In this document: positions 52,719-63,674 of the stretch, one piece after another
Numbering within the stretch: position 1 is the stretch's first letter
Layout: each line of letters begins with the position of its first letter
Origin: Azospirillum rugosum
GTDB taxonomy: Bacteria > Pseudomonadota > Alphaproteobacteria > Azospirillales > Azospirillaceae
Direction: 5' to 3'
Assembly: GCF_017876155.1 (NCBI RefSeq)
Contig: NZ_JAGINP010000007.1
Location: 62,001-126,000, forward strand
Length of the DNA stretch: 64,000 bases
Made by a program: the position numbers and the translations under genes
The notes under the pieces: model-generated
Database searches by the model: none
Seen by the model: the letters and a program-made list of their open reading frames with translations, nothing else
What the model was told of the DNA's origin: nothing

Positions 52719-55346
52719 TCAGAACTGCTTCAGCAGCCGGTCGATGTATTCGCGTTCCATCTGCGGGCGGTTGTACTGGCCGGAGCGTTTGCGGAGTTCG
52801 TCGAGGATTTCGCGGGCGCGCTGGAGTTCGGCCTCCTCCGGGATCTTCACGTCGTTGCCGTCGTAATTGCCGTTGTAGCCGGGTGGCCGGCGGCCGAGCG
52901 GGTCACGGTTGCGGCCCTGGCGCTGCTGGCCCGGCTGCTGGCCCATCATGGCCGTGCCGCCCTGCTGGCCCATCATCTGCTGCATCAACTGCTCGGCGTA
53001 GGCCTGCATGCCCTGCTGAAGCTCGTCCATGGCCTGGGTCTGGGAGGGCACGGCGGAGCCCGGCTGACCTTGCTGGAGCGACTGGCCGGCGTCGCGCATG
53101 GCGCGCTCGGCGCGGCCCAGCGGGCGGGGGATGTCGCCCTGCTGCTCGCCCATGCGGCGCATCAGCTCGCCCAGCTGGCGGCGCAGGGCCTCCTGCCGCT
53201 CGGCCTGCTGCTGCGACAGGGGGCTGCCGTTCCCTTGCTGGTTCTGGCCCTGCTGCCCCTGCTGGCCGGGCTGCTGGCGCTGCTGGCGGCCGCGCGGGCC
53301 CTGCTGGCCCATCTGGGGCTGGCCCTGCTGCTGCCCCATCTGGTCCTGCGACTGGCGGAAGGTCTGGTCGAGCAGTTGCTGCTGCTGCTGGGCCAGGTCC
53401 TGAAGCTCTTTCATCATCTGCCAGGCTTCGTTCTGGCCGTTTTGCTGCTGCTGCATCTGGGCCATGGCGCCGGAGCGCATGTTCTCCAGCATCTGCTGAA
53501 GCTGCGACAGCATCTGGCGCGCGGCGTCGCGCGACCCGGTCTCCGCCATCTGCCGCATCTGGTCCATCATCTGCTGAAGGTCCTGGCGGTCCATCATGCG
53601 GTCGGCCATCTCCGGCGGCACCATGGGGATTTGCTCGCCGCGGGCCAGCGCCTCGCGCATCTGCTGCTCCATGGCCTCCATGAACTTGTCCATGGCCTGC
53701 TGAAGCTCGTCCATCAGCTGCTTCAGCTCCTGGTCGGTGGCGCCCTTCTCCAGCGCCTCGGCCAGCTTGCGCTCGGCGTCGCGCAGGTCGCGCTCGGCCA
53801 GCGACAGGCCGCCGTCCTCGATGCGCAGCGCGGTCTCCCACAAGACCTGCTGGACCGCCTGGACTTGGCCTCCCTCCTCGTCCAGCAGCAGCCGGCCGAC
53901 CGAGGTGCGCAGCGCCAGGAAGGCGACGATGTCGCCGCTGAACTGGCCGGGGCGCGACGACAGCTCCGCCAGGGCGCGGGCAACCTCCACGCGCGACTCC
54001 TTGGGGCGCAGGGTCAGCTTCTTGCGCTGTTCGATGATCGCGCGGGCGACGGGGTGGTTGAACACCCGCTCCGGCAGGACCATCGCCACGTCTTCCGTGC
54101 TGCCGGTCTGGCCGGCGCCGTCCACGGCGGTCATCCGGACGGTGACGTTCAGGCCCGCCCAGGGGTGCGCCGTCAGGTCGTGGAAGCCGGCGTTGTGCGC
54201 GTCCTTCGGCCGGACGCCGGGCAGGGCCAGCGGCAGCTCGATGGGCGTGCGGTCGAGGGTCGGGGCTTCGCCCTCCTGCAAGGCCAGCTTGATGATGCCC
54301 TTGACCTCGGCGAGGCCATAGTCGTCGTGCGCGGTGTAGTCGAGGCGCAGCGCGCCGCGCTCGCCCTTCGTCGGCGGGCTGTTGTAGGCGATGATCGGCG
54401 GCTGGTCCGGGATGACCTGCACCGCCCAGGAGCCCAGCGTGCGGGAGCCCTGGCTGACGGCGATCTTCGTGCCGGCCTGGATCGGCTGCTGGATTTGGAA
54501 GGTCGAGGAGTCCACCGTCTCGAAGCTGGCGGACTTGTCGCCGGCCTCCAGCGTCGGGGCGCCGCTGCCGCCGGTGACGCGGGCGAGCACGAGGCTGCCC
54601 TTCGGCACCGGGACGGGGTTGGGCAGGGTCGGGGTGTGGGCCGCGTTGGCCGATTTCAGGAAGATCGGCGGCAGGCCCGTGTATTCCGGCGGCGTCACCC
54701 AGAGGTCCAACGCCGCGGTGGCCGTCCCGGACTCGCCCGTCAGGCGCGGGCTGACGGCGGCGACCAGCCGCGGGGTCCAGTCGCCCCAGGTGGCGCCCCC
54801 CGCCACGATCAGCACCAGGACCACCAGGGCGCGCAGCGCGTAGCGGTCGTGGGAGGCGATGTCGGACATCGGCCAGGCGACGCGCAGCCGCCGCATGGCG
54901 GCGCGCACCCGCTCCTGGTGCAGGCGCCACAGCTCCGCCGCGACGGGGTCGTTGCCGGCGGGCTGGTCGCGCAGGGTCTGAAGGGGGCGGTGGGGCAGGC
55001 CGCTGTCACGCTCCAGCCGCCGCCGCGCCGCCGGTTCGTCGGGCGCGCGGAAGCGGCGCAGGCCGCGCCACAGGCTCCAGCCGAAGGCGGCGGCGAACAG
55101 CAGCAGCGCCAGCAGGTGCAGCCAGCCCGGCAGCAGCGGGAGGAGGTTCAGGAGGGCCAGCGCCAGGAAGGTCCCGGCGATGGCCGCGGGGATCCAGACG
55201 GCCGGCCAGAGGGATTCCCACAGCAGGGCCGCTCGCGCCTGCCACAGGCGGAAACGCGGTTCCGGCCCACTGGAATCCGGCGGCTGCGGCTTCCGCAGGG
55301 GGAACCGGAAACCCTCGTTATGGGGCCGCTCTTCGCTGTCGCTCAT
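52719..55346 (-). CDS. TIGR02302/DUF4175 family membrane protein
   Basis: 875 residues, the usual length of this alphaproteobacterial family. Three membrane helices lie near 48-67, 74-92 and 170-190. A periplasmic beta-rich middle follows. A very long C-terminal region (about 540-800) is rich in Gln and Met (MDKFMEAMEQQM, QQMMDQMRQMAE, QQQQQLLDQ) and should form coiled coils or low-complexity helix. Biochemical function is unknown; the family commonly lies near argH-lysA, as here. ATG 55346 with GGGAG upstream is chosen; the frame opens further without a good start. Confidence 0.9.
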   Translation of the reverse strand: MSDSEERPHNEGFRFPLRKPQPPDSSGPEPRFRLWQARAALLWESLWPAVWIPAAIAGTFLALALLNLLPLLPGWLHLLALLLFAAAFGWSLWRGLRRFRAPDEPAARRRLERDSGLPHRPLQTLRDQPAGNDPVAAELWRLHQERVRAAMRRLRVAWPMSDIASHDRYALRALVVLVLIVAGGATWGDWTPRLVAAVSPRLTGESGTATAALDLWVTPPEYTGLPPIFLKSANAAHTPTLPNPVPVPKGSLVLARVTGGSGAPTLEAGDKSASFETVDSSTFQIQQPIQAGTKIAVSQGSRTLGSWAVQVIPDQPPIIAYNSPPTKGERGALRLDYTAHDDYGLAEVKGIIKLALQEGEAPTLDRTPIELPLALPGVRPKDAHNAGFHDLTAHPWAGLNVTVRMTAVDGAGQTGSTEDVAMVLPERVFNHPVARAIIEQRKKLTLRPKESRVEVARALAELSSRPGQFSGDIVAFLALRTSVGRLLLDEEGGQVQAVQQVLWETALRIEDGGLSLAERDLRDAERKLAEALEKGATDQELKQLMDELQQAMDKFMEAMEQQMREALARGEQIPMVPPEMADRMMDRQDLQQMMDQMRQMAETGSRDAARQMLSQLQQMLENMRSGAMAQMQQQQNGQNEAWQMMKELQDLAQQQQQLLDQTFRQSQDQMGQQQGQPQMGQQGPRGRQQRQQPGQQGQQGQNQQGNGSPLSQQQAERQEALRRQLGELMRRMGEQQGDIPRPLGRAERAMRDAGQSLQQGQPGSAVPSQTQAMDELQQGMQAYAEQLMQQMMGQQGGTAMMGQQPGQQRQGRNRDPLGRRPPGYNGNYDGNDVKIPEEAELQRAREILDELRKRSGQYNRPQMEREYIDRLLKQF

Positions 55347-55419
55347 CCCGCACTCCCGTTCCGCCGCCGTCCCGTGGCCCTTGCACCGGCCGTAAGGGAG
55401 AGCGGCGGCCGGGGCGTCG

Positions 55420-55839
55420 TCAGGATATAGGCTCGGCCGCGGCGTTTTTCCCGGCCCGACCGTCAAGCCATTCACCGAACCACTTGTCCATGACCAAAAT
55501 ATGGCCGCACAGCCACATCTCGACATAGTTCTGGAGGAATTGCACCTCCTCCAGGTCGTGGTCTCCGGTGGTGGACTGCTTGCGCACGAAGGAAGCGAAG
55601 CCGGCGTGCATGGAGGCGTGCCGGGCCGCGTCGGGATAGCCCGTCGCGCGCATCAGGCCTTCCTCGCGGCGGAAATGGTATTCGGAGTAGTCGGCGAGTT
55701 CGCGCAGGAAGCGGTTCGCCGACTCCCGGGTTTCCCCGGCGGCGATCGCCGCGGTGAACTGGTTGAAGAGTTGGAACAGCCGCTGGTGGTCGGCGTCGAT
55801 CGCCTCCGGGCCGATGGCGTAGGCCGGGTTCCAGTCCAT
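55420..55839 (-). CDS. Bacteriohemerythrin
   Basis: 139-residue four-helix-bundle diiron protein. All iron ligands of the family are visible: His in DADHQRLF, HFRREE (HxxxE), HASMH (HxxxH) and HILVMD (HxxxxD). It binds O2 reversibly and may act as an oxygen sensor, buffer or carrier in microaerobic growth. No additional domains are fused. Monocistronic, with a clear gap of about 70 bp to the TIGR02302 gene downstream. Confidence 0.94.
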   Translation of the reverse strand: MDWNPAYAIGPEAIDADHQRLFQLFNQFTAAIAAGETRESANRFLRELADYSEYHFRREEGLMRATGYPDAARHASMHAGFASFVRKQSTTGDHDLEEVQFLQNYVEMWLCGHILVMDKWFGEWLDGRAGKNAAAEPIS

Positions 55840-55924
55840 GGCAGTCCCCGTTCGGGTTGTGAACGGGGCATTATACGCCGGAATTCCGGGAAAAGGCAGA
55901 TGCCAATGCGCGTCACGGTGCCAT

Positions 55925-55958
55925 CCCCCGTCCTCCGCCGCGGGGCGGAAGACGGGGG
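55925..55958 (-). terminator. Hairpin after lysA
   Basis: CCCCCGTCCTCCGCC and GGCGGAAGACGGGGG pair with one mismatch (15-bp stem, 4-base loop), just after the lysA stop on the minus strand. No U-run on that strand; TTT follows on the other. Confidence 0.5.
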
Positions 55959-55964
55959 TTTCGC

Positions 55965-57230
55965 TTACGCCTTCAGCCAGTCCGGCACGCGCTCGGCGGC
56001 CAGCATTTCCTCGACCGTCGGGCGGGGGCGGATGACGGCGAAGTCGCTGCCGTTCACCAGAACCTCCGGGATTAGCGGCCGGGTGTTGTAGGTGGAGGAC
56101 ATCACCGCGCCGTAGGCGCCAGCCGACAGGAAGGCGACGAGATCGTCCGCGCCCAGCGGCGGCAGCAGGCGCTGGAGCGCGAAGGTGTCGCCGCTCTCGC
56201 AGACCGGCCCGACCACGTCGAAGGGCTCCTTCAGGGCGGCCGGGTCCGGCTCCGTCACCGGGACGATGCCGTGGTAGGCCTCGTAGAGGGCCGGGCGGAT
56301 CAGGTCGTTCATCGCCGCGTCGACGATGACGAAGCGGCGGTGCAGGCCGGGCTTCACGAAGATGACGCTCGACACCAGGATGCCGGCGTTGCCGACCAGC
56401 GAGCGGCCGGGCTCCAGCGTGATGCGGCAGCCGAGGTTGCCGGTGATCGACCGCACCATGGCGGCGTAGTCGGCCAGATCCGGCGGAGTCTCGTTCTTGT
56501 AGGTGATGCCCAGCCCGCCGCCGAGGTCGAGGCGCTGGATGTCGTGCCCGTCCTCGCGCAGGACGTGGAGCAGAGCCGCCACCCGCTCGTAGGCGGCGCG
56601 GAAGGGGGCGAGGTCGGTCAGCTGCGACCCGATGTGCACGGCGATGGCCACCGGCTTGATGCCCGGCAGCTTGGCGGCCTGGGCGTAGACCTCCCGCGCG
56701 TGGTCGTAGTCGATGCCGAACTTGTTCTCCTTCTTGCCGGTCGCGATCTTGGCGTGGGTCTTGGCGTCCACGTCCGGGTTGACGCGGAAGGCGATGGGGG
56801 CGACCACGCCCAGGCTGCTCGCCACCTCCGACAGGGCCTCCACCTCGGGGATGGACTCCACGTTGATCTGGTGGATGCCGGCCTGGAGTGCCGCGCGCAT
56901 CTCCTCGCGCGTCTTGCCGACGCCGGAGAAGACGATGCGGTCGGCCGGGATGCCGCCGGCCAGCGCGCGCTGCATCTCGCCGCCCGACACCACGTCGGCC
57001 CCGGCGCCCAGCCGCGCGAAGGTGCGGATGACCGCCAGGTTGGAGTTGGCCTTCACCGCGTAGCAGACGCCGGCGTCCTGGCCCGCGAAGGCTCCGGCGT
57101 AGGCGCTGTAGTGCGCCTCCAGCGCCGCGGTGGAGTAGCAGTAGAAGGGCGTGCCGACGGCCGCCGCGATCGCCGGCAGCGGCACGGATTCGGCGTGCAG
57201 CACACCGTTGCGGTAGGCGAAGGCGCTCAT
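55965..57230 (-). CDS. lysA: Diaminopimelate decarboxylase
   Basis: 421 residues. A PLP-dependent fold III enzyme that decarboxylates meso-diaminopimelate to lysine, the last step of lysine biosynthesis. The PLP Lys lies in CYAVKANSN near residue 60. Other conserved elements are VHIGSQ, DLGGGLGITY, EPGRSLVGNAG and the catalytic CESGDTFA. The start overlaps the small lipoprotein gene by 4 bp (ATGA), so argH, the lipoprotein gene and lysA form one coupled operon. Confidence 0.96.
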   Translation of the reverse strand: MSAFAYRNGVLHAESVPLPAIAAAVGTPFYCYSTAALEAHYSAYAGAFAGQDAGVCYAVKANSNLAVIRTFARLGAGADVVSGGEMQRALAGGIPADRIVFSGVGKTREEMRAALQAGIHQINVESIPEVEALSEVASSLGVVAPIAFRVNPDVDAKTHAKIATGKKENKFGIDYDHAREVYAQAAKLPGIKPVAIAVHIGSQLTDLAPFRAAYERVAALLHVLREDGHDIQRLDLGGGLGITYKNETPPDLADYAAMVRSITGNLGCRITLEPGRSLVGNAGILVSSVIFVKPGLHRRFVIVDAAMNDLIRPALYEAYHGIVPVTEPDPAALKEPFDVVGPVCESGDTFALQRLLPPLGADDLVAFLSAGAYGAVMSSTYNTRPLIPEVLVNGSDFAVIRPRPTVEEMLAAERVPDWLKA

Positions 57231-57408
57231 GGGAAACGGACTCCGGGGGACGGCTGGCCAGGTTTCGGATCGGTCTTCGGATTCGGGTAGGTCTGCGGGA
57301 AGCGGTCGTTCTCGCGGCCCTGGGGCGCGTCGACGAAGCCCGGCTTCTTGCCGCAGCCGGCGAGCGTCAGCGCGACCGCGGCGGTGGCGAGCACCAGCAG
57401 GGCGCGCC

Positions 57409-57412
<4 letters not shown>
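57227..57412 (-). CDS. lptM: Small LptM/YifL-like lipoprotein between argH and lysA
   Basis: 61 residues. A lipoprotein signal with lipobox [10 protein letters not shown] near residue 20, followed by a short Pro-rich, disordered tail ([17 protein letters not shown]). LptM assists disulfide maturation of the LptDE lipopolysaccharide translocon in enterobacteria, and it lies beside lysA in many genomes; that role is assumed here. The start is a GTG overlapping the argH stop (GTGA), and the stop overlaps lysA (ATGA). Too short for many gene callers. Confidence 0.85.
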
Positions 57413-58845
<1,433 letters not shown>

Positions 58846-58884
58846 GATGGACAAGATCACGGTGGGAGGGCTTGGAGCGTGAGT

Positions 58885-59532
58885 ATGCGGACTTTGGCGG
58901 CCACCGCAATCCTTTGTGTGAGTCTGGCGGGCGGCGGCCTGTGGGCAGCACTTGCCGGACCCTCGGCGCCGCCGGTCACGGTGCTCGGCAAGCCCGGCGG
59001 TGCGGAGCCTGGGGTCGCCATGGTCGGGCTGGACAAGTACCGCTCCGCCGAAGCGCCGAAGCCGATGCCGCCGCTGTCCTTCCTGGACGGGGAGGGGCGC
59101 CGGGTGGATGTGTCGGAGTTCAAGGACAAGCTGGTCCTGCTGAACCTGTGGGCGACCTGGTGCGCGCCCTGCGTCAAGGAAATGCCGGCACTCGACCGCC
59201 TCCAGGCGCAATTGGGCGGCGAGGGCTTCCAGGTGGTCGCCCTGTCGGTGGACCGCGGCGGCAAGGACCAGGTGCAGCCCTTCTACCAGAAGATCGGCGT
59301 GAGCAACCTGGGGCTCTACCTCGACCCGTCGAGCAGCAGCATGCAGGCGCTGTCCCTGCGCGGCCTGCCGACCACCCTGCTGGTCGATCAGGAGGGCCGC
59401 GAACTCGGCCGCATCGAAGGCGCGGTGGAATGGGACTCGCCGGAGGTCGTCGCCTTCCTGCGCAAGCACATGGGCCGCGGCAGTGGTCCGGCGCGGGACA
59501 CGCGGGGCGGAGTGCTGAAGACGGGGGGATGA
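58885..59532 (+). CDS. TlpA-family thiol:disulfide oxidoreductase
   Basis: 215 residues. An N-terminal membrane anchor or signal (about 5-26) is followed by a thioredoxin-fold domain with active-site WCAPC at residues 94-98, cis-Pro in [11 protein letters not shown] and a [12 protein letters not shown] segment typical of the family. It reduces disulfides in the periplasm, often for cytochrome c maturation or copper handling. ATG 58885 has GGAG 7 bp upstream. Divergent from argH with under 40 bp between starts, so the promoters overlap the coding ends. Confidence 0.92.
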   Translation: MRTLAATAILCVSLAGGGLWAALAGPSAPPVTVLGKPGGAEPGVAMVGLDKYRSAEAPKPMPPLSFLDGEGRRVDVSEFKDKLVLLNLWATWCAPCVKEMPALDRLQAQLGGEGFQVVALSVDRGGKDQVQPFYQKIGVSNLGLYLDPSSSSMQALSLRGLPTTLLVDQEGRELGRIEGAVEWDSPEVVAFLRKHMGRGSGPARDTRGGVLKTGG

Positions 59533-59535
59533 GGA

Positions 59536-59619
59536 TTCACCACCAAGACACCAAGGCACCAAGAGTCCACGCCGTGCCGGGTGCGAGGATCCTTGGTGCC
59601 TTGGTGTCTTGGTGGTGAA
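59536..59619. repeat. Inverted repeat with 28-bp perfect arms after the TlpA gene
   Basis: Arms at 59536-59563 (TTCACCACCAAGACACCAAG...) and 59592-59619 are perfect reverse complements around a 28-bp spacer. It lies between convergent genes ending at 59532 and 59630, so it may terminate both. Confidence 0.85.
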
Positions 59620-59629
59620 AATTCATGGA

Positions 59630-60190
59630 TCACTCCGACGACCCCGACACCCCCGGCGGTGCTTGGCTCTGCGGTGGGGCCGGGCGGCGGGACAGGTCGC
59701 GGGCGATGGCGCGGGCGTCCTCGAAATGGGCGTGCAGCATGGGCAGGGTCTCGCGGGCGAAGGCGGCGGTTTCGCCGTCGCGCTCGGCCTGGGCTTCGAA
59801 CAGCTTGATGGCGCGGGCGTGGGTTTCCTCCTCCGCGGCGATGTAGCGGCGGTCGAAGGACTCCTCGGGCGTGTCGCGCAGGCTCGCCAGATGGGCGCGG
59901 GCGGCCGGGTTCAGTTCCCGCGGGATCGGGATGTCGTGGCGCTGGGCCATGTCGACGAGACGGTCGGCCACCGGGCCATGCTCATCGACCACGCGGCGGG
60001 CGAAGCGGCGGACGGATTCGGTTTCCGCACGGTCCTGCGCCAGCTTGCCGAGCGCCCGCTCCGCCATGCTGTCGGCCAGCGCCTCGCTGATGAAGTTCCG
60101 TTCCTGGCGGGAGAGCGGCAGCGGTTGCTGGGCCAGCGCCACAGGACCCAGGGACATCAGAAGCACCGCCGAGATGAGGGCACGCCGCAT
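59630..60190 (-). CDS. DUF4142 domain-containing exported protein
   Basis: 186 residues. Signal peptide with cleavage near VALAQQ (about residue 20). The rest is a helical DUF4142-type (ferritin-like) domain: FISEALADSMAERALGKLAQD, then VRRFARRVVDEHGPV and FDRRYIAAEEETHARAIKLFEAQA. Members are periplasmic or outer-membrane-associated proteins of unclear function. A Pro-rich C-terminal tail follows. Lies between the TlpA gene and the hbd unit, monocistronic by spacing. Confidence 0.87.
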   Translation of the reverse strand: MRRALISAVLLMSLGPVALAQQPLPLSRQERNFISEALADSMAERALGKLAQDRAETESVRRFARRVVDEHGPVADRLVDMAQRHDIPIPRELNPAARAHLASLRDTPEESFDRRYIAAEEETHARAIKLFEAQAERDGETAAFARETLPMLHAHFEDARAIARDLSRRPAPPQSQAPPGVSGSSE

Positions 60191-60260
60191 CGTCCATTCC
60201 CCCGCCTGAAGAAAGGTCTTGTCGGGACGAACAGAGCGGGGGCTCGGCGGTTCCGCAAAG

Positions 60261-60294
60261 AAAAACCCGCCGCGGTGTCCCGGGGCGGGTTTTT
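60261..60294 (-). terminator. Rho-independent terminator after hbd
   Basis: AAAAACCCGCC and GGCGGGTTTTT pair perfectly (11 bp) with a 12-base loop and T-runs on both strands, so it can serve both directions. It ends the etfB-etfA-hbd unit. Confidence 0.85.
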
Positions 60295-60320
60295 CGTTTT
60301 CAGCCCTCGCGGACCGACCG

Positions 60321-61199
60321 TTAGCGGGTCGGAACCGGCGGGTTCTTGGAGTAGTCGTAGAAGCCGCGGCCGACCTTGCGGCCGACCCAGCCGGCCTCGA
60401 CGTACTTCACCAGCAGCGGGCAGGGGCGGTACTTGCTGTCGGCCAGACCCTCGTAGAGGACCTGCATGACCGCCAGGCAGGTGTCCAGGCCGATGAAGTC
60501 GGCCAGCTCCAGCGGGCCCATCGGGTGGTTGGCGCCCAGCTTCAGCGCGGTGTCGATGGCCGACACGCCGCCCACGCCCTCATAAAGGGTGTAGACCGCC
60601 TCGTTGATCATCGGCAGCAGGATGCGGTTGACGATGAAGGCCGGGAAGTCCTCGGCCACCGCCGCGGTCTTGCCGATGTTGGCGGTCAGCTCGGCGACGG
60701 CGGCGAAGGTCGCCTCGTCGGTCGCGATGCCGCGGATCAGCTCGACCAGCTGCATCACCGGCACCGGGTTCATGAAGTGCATGCCCATGAACTTCGACGG
60801 CCGGTCGGTCGAGGCCGCGAGGCGAGTGATCGAGATCGACGAGGTGTTCGTCGCGATCAGCGCCTCGGGCTTCAGGTTGGGGACCAGCTTCTTGAAGATC
60901 TCGCGCTTCAGCGCCTCGTTCTCCGTCGCCGCCTCGACGACGAGGTCGGCGTCGCCGAAGACCGACAGGTCGGAGCCGGTGGAAATGCGGGCCAGCGCGG
61001 CATCCTTGTCGGCCTCCGTCAGCTTCCCCTTCTGGACCTGACGGTCCATGTTCTTGGAGATGCCGGCGACCGACTTCTGCAGGATCTCCGGGCTGATGTC
61101 GGAGATGATGACCTCGTAACCCGCCTGGGCGCAGACGTGGGCAATGCCACTGCCCATCTGGCCGGCACCGATCACGCCAATCTTCTTGATCGTGGACAT
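60321..61199 (-). CDS. hbd: 3-hydroxybutyryl-CoA dehydrogenase
   Basis: 292 residues. NAD(P)-dependent oxidation of 3-hydroxybutyryl-CoA (or the reverse) in fatty acid, butyrate or polyhydroxybutyrate metabolism. The Rossmann motif GVIGAGQMGSGIAH opens the protein. The catalytic His lies in MGMHFMNPVPVM, with Asn in the same loop, and the C-terminal domain holds GPLELADFIGLDT. It starts 41 bp after etfA in the same direction, so the pathway and its electron acceptor are co-expressed. Confidence 0.95.
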   Translation of the reverse strand: MSTIKKIGVIGAGQMGSGIAHVCAQAGYEVIISDISPEILQKSVAGISKNMDRQVQKGKLTEADKDAALARISTGSDLSVFGDADLVVEAATENEALKREIFKKLVPNLKPEALIATNTSSISITRLAASTDRPSKFMGMHFMNPVPVMQLVELIRGIATDEATFAAVAELTANIGKTAAVAEDFPAFIVNRILLPMINEAVYTLYEGVGGVSAIDTALKLGANHPMGPLELADFIGLDTCLAVMQVLYEGLADSKYRPCPLLVKYVEAGWVGRKVGRGFYDYSKNPPVPTR

Positions 61200-61240
61200 G
61201 TGAGCTTCCCCGCGCGTGGTTGGTGGGACGTGGGACCGAC

Positions 61241-62176
61241 TTACGCCTTGCCGAGCGCGTCGGTCAGCTCCGGCACCGCCTTGAAGAGGTCGGCGACCAG
61301 ACCGTAGTCCGCCACTTGGAAGATGGGCGCTTCCTCATCCTTGTTGATCGCGACGATGACCTTGCTGTCCTTCATGCCGGCGAGGTGCTGGATGGCACCC
61401 GAGATGCCGACGGCGATGTACAGCTCCGGCGCCACGATCTTGCCGGTTTGCCCGACCTGGTAGTCGTTGGGAACGAAGCCCGCGTCGACCGCCGCGCGGC
61501 TGGCGCCGACCGCGGCGCCGAGCTTGTCGGCCAGCGCTTCCAGAAGCTTGAAGTTCTCACCCGACTGCATGCCGCGGCCGCCGGACACGACGATCTTGGC
61601 CTGGGTCAGCTCCGGACGCTCCGACTTCGTCAGCTCCTGGCCGACGAACTTGGCGCTGCCCGCGTCGCCCGTGCCGGCGACGTTCTCAACCGCCGCGGAG
61701 CCGCCGGTGGCGGCGGCCTCAAAGGCGGTGGTGCGCACGGTGATCACCTTGATGGCGTCCGAGGACTGCACCGTGGCGATGGCGTTGCCGGCGTAGATCG
61801 GCCGCTCGAAGGTGTCGGCGGAAACGACGCCGGTGATGTCGGAGATCGCCGCGACGTCCAGCAGGGCGGCCACGCGCGGCAGCAGGTTCTTGCCCTCCGA
61901 CGTCGCCGCGGCCAGCACGTGGCCGTAGCTCTTGGCGAGGCCGACGACCAGCGGGGCGAGGTTCTCCGGCAGGGCGTGGGCATAGGCCGCGTCGTCGGCC
62001 AGCAGCACCTTGGACACGCCGGCCACCTTGGACGCGGCGTCGGCGACGGCCTGGGCCCCCTGGCCGGCGACCAGCAGGTGGATGTCGCCCCCGATCTTGG
62101 CGGCGGCGGTGACCGCGTTCAGCGTGGCGGGCTTCAGCGCGGCGTTGTCGTGTTCGGCAATGACGAGAATGGCCAT
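61241..62176 (-). CDS. etfA: Electron transfer flavoprotein, alpha subunit
   Basis: 311 residues. Binds FAD in the heterodimer with EtfB and passes electrons from acyl-CoA and other dehydrogenases to ETF:quinone oxidoreductase. FAD-binding segments are in the C-terminal half: [29 protein letters not shown], and the terminal [12 protein letters not shown] region. Its start lies one base after the etfB stop, so the pair is translationally coupled. The first ~190 residues form the domain that pairs with EtfB. Confidence 0.96.
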   Translation of the reverse strand: MAILVIAEHDNAALKPATLNAVTAAAKIGGDIHLLVAGQGAQAVADAASKVAGVSKVLLADDAAYAHALPENLAPLVVGLAKSYGHVLAAATSEGKNLLPRVAALLDVAAISDITGVVSADTFERPIYAGNAIATVQSSDAIKVITVRTTAFEAAATGGSAAVENVAGTGDAGSAKFVGQELTKSERPELTQAKIVVSGGRGMQSGENFKLLEALADKLGAAVGASRAAVDAGFVPNDYQVGQTGKIVAPELYIAVGISGAIQHLAGMKDSKVIVAINKDEEAPIFQVADYGLVADLFKAVPELTDALGKA

Positions 62177-62177
62177 G

Positions 62178-62927
62178 TCAGATCACCCGCGCATCGTTTT
62201 TCAGCTTGTCGACCAGGGCGGCGACGTCGGCCACCTTCACGCCGGCCTTGCGCTTGGCCGGCTCGGCGACCTTCAGCGTCTTCAGCCGCGGCGCCACGTC
62301 GACGCCCAGGCTGTCGGGCGTGACGGTGTCGATCGGCTTCTTCTTGGCCTTCATGATGTTGGGCAGCGAGGCGTAGCGCGGCTCGTTCAGGCGGAGATCC
62401 GCGGTGACCACGGCCGGCAGCTTCAGCTCCACCGTCTCCAGGCCGCCGTCGATCTCGCGGGTGACGGTCACCGCACCCTCGCCGGGCACGACCTTGGAGG
62501 CGAAGGTGCCCTGCGGCCAGCCCAGCAGTGCTGCGAGCATCTGGCCGGTCTGGTTGCAGTCGTCGTCGATCGCCTGCTTGCCGAGGATGACCAGCGTCGG
62601 GCCTTCCTTCTCGACCAGCGCCTTCAGCACCTTGGCGACGGCCAGCGGCTGGGTCTCCGCGTCGGTCTGCACCAGGATGCCGCGGTCGGCGCCCATGGCG
62701 AGCGCGGTGCGCAGCGTCTCCTGCGCGGCGGTCGGGCCGACGGAGACCACGATGACCTCGGTCGCCTTGCCGGCTTCCTTCAGGCGTACCGCCTCTTCGA
62801 CGGCGATCTCGTCGAAGGGGTTCATGCTCATCTTCACGTTGGCGGTCTCAACGCCCGAGCCGTCCGCCTTGACGCGGATCTTGACGTTGTAATCGACCAC
62901 CCGCTTGACCGGGACGAGGACCTTCAT
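62178..62927 (-). CDS. etfB: Electron transfer flavoprotein, beta subunit
   Basis: 249 residues. Pairs with EtfA and binds AMP; the family signature region [19 protein letters not shown] and the AMP loop ([11 protein letters not shown]) are intact. The conserved recognition-loop region near residues 185-205 ([24 protein letters not shown]) docks partner dehydrogenases. First gene of the etfB-etfA-hbd unit; the pduO-type gene lies 157 bp upstream on the same strand. Confidence 0.96.
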   Translation of the reverse strand: MKVLVPVKRVVDYNVKIRVKADGSGVETANVKMSMNPFDEIAVEEAVRLKEAGKATEVIVVSVGPTAAQETLRTALAMGADRGILVQTDAETQPLAVAKVLKALVEKEGPTLVILGKQAIDDDCNQTGQMLAALLGWPQGTFASKVVPGEGAVTVTREIDGGLETVELKLPAVVTADLRLNEPRYASLPNIMKAKKKPIDTVTPDSLGVDVAPRLKTLKVAEPAKRKAGVKVADVAALVDKLKNDARVI

Positions 62928-63084
62928 ATCCCACCCTTTTCTTCAATTTTCCTGGCGCGCCTTCAGGCCGAGCGCCGAATCGGGCAGCTGTGACAGCGCT
63001 GCGACCATAGGATTTGTGCTATTGGCTGTCAACGCCGCCCGTGCCGCAGGTGCGAAGGCCCCAGGGTAACGCCACCATTTAGGA

Positions 63085-63654
63085 TCAACGGTTTGCGCCC
63101 GGCACCCACAGCACGTCGCCGGCCCCGTTGCCGTTGACCGCACGGCTCAGCACGAACAGGTGGTCGGACAGGCGGTTGACGTATTTCACCGCGGCCGGGT
63201 TCACCGGCTCCAGCCCCGCCAGCTCCGTGATGTGCCGTTCGGCGCGGCGCACGACCGTGCGGGCCAGATGCAGGTGCGCCGCCGCCGGCGAGCCGCCGGG
63301 CAGGATGAAGGAGGTGAGGGGGCTGAGATCTGCGTTCAGCGCGTCGATCTCCGCCTCCAGCCGGTCCACCTGCGACTCCAGGACGCGGAGCGGCGGGTAT
63401 TTTGGGTCCGGCTCCTCCGGCGTGCAGAGGTCGGCGCCCAGGTCGAACAGGTCGTTCTGGATGCGCGCCAGCATGGCGTCGACGTCCGGCAGATCGGCCG
63501 TGTGCAGCCGGGCCAGCCCGACCGCCGCGTTGGCCTCGTCCACCGTGCCGTAGGCGGCGACGCGCAGGTCGTGCTTGGGCACGCGGGAACCGTCGCCCAG
63601 CGACGTCTCCCCCTTGTCGCCGCCGCGGGTGTAGATTCGGGTCAGTTTCACCAT
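63085..63654 (-). CDS. Cob(I)alamin adenosyltransferase, PduO type
   Basis: 189 residues. Transfers adenosine from ATP to cob(I)alamin, making adenosylcobalamin. Family signatures: TRGGDKGETSLGDG near the N-terminus with the ATP loop, VAAYGTVDEANA, and the active-site RTVVRRAERH plus VKYVNRLSDHLFVLSR. The trimeric fold uses the C-terminal helices. The product is the cofactor of the class II ribonucleotide reductase at 45-48.5 kb. It starts 20 bp after the HIG1-like gene. Confidence 0.95.
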   Translation of the reverse strand: MVKLTRIYTRGGDKGETSLGDGSRVPKHDLRVAAYGTVDEANAAVGLARLHTADLPDVDAMLARIQNDLFDLGADLCTPEEPDPKYPPLRVLESQVDRLEAEIDALNADLSPLTSFILPGGSPAAAHLHLARTVVRRAERHITELAGLEPVNPAAVKYVNRLSDHLFVLSRAVNGNGAGDVLWVPGANR

Positions 63655-63674
63655 GGAGCGGTCCGGCGGAATCC

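Noticed and set aside
52595..55430. Long plus-strand frames opposite the TIGR02302 gene
   Set aside because: Their Arg/Ala/Leu-rich, low-complexity composition is that of antisense shadows, and they lack start signals.
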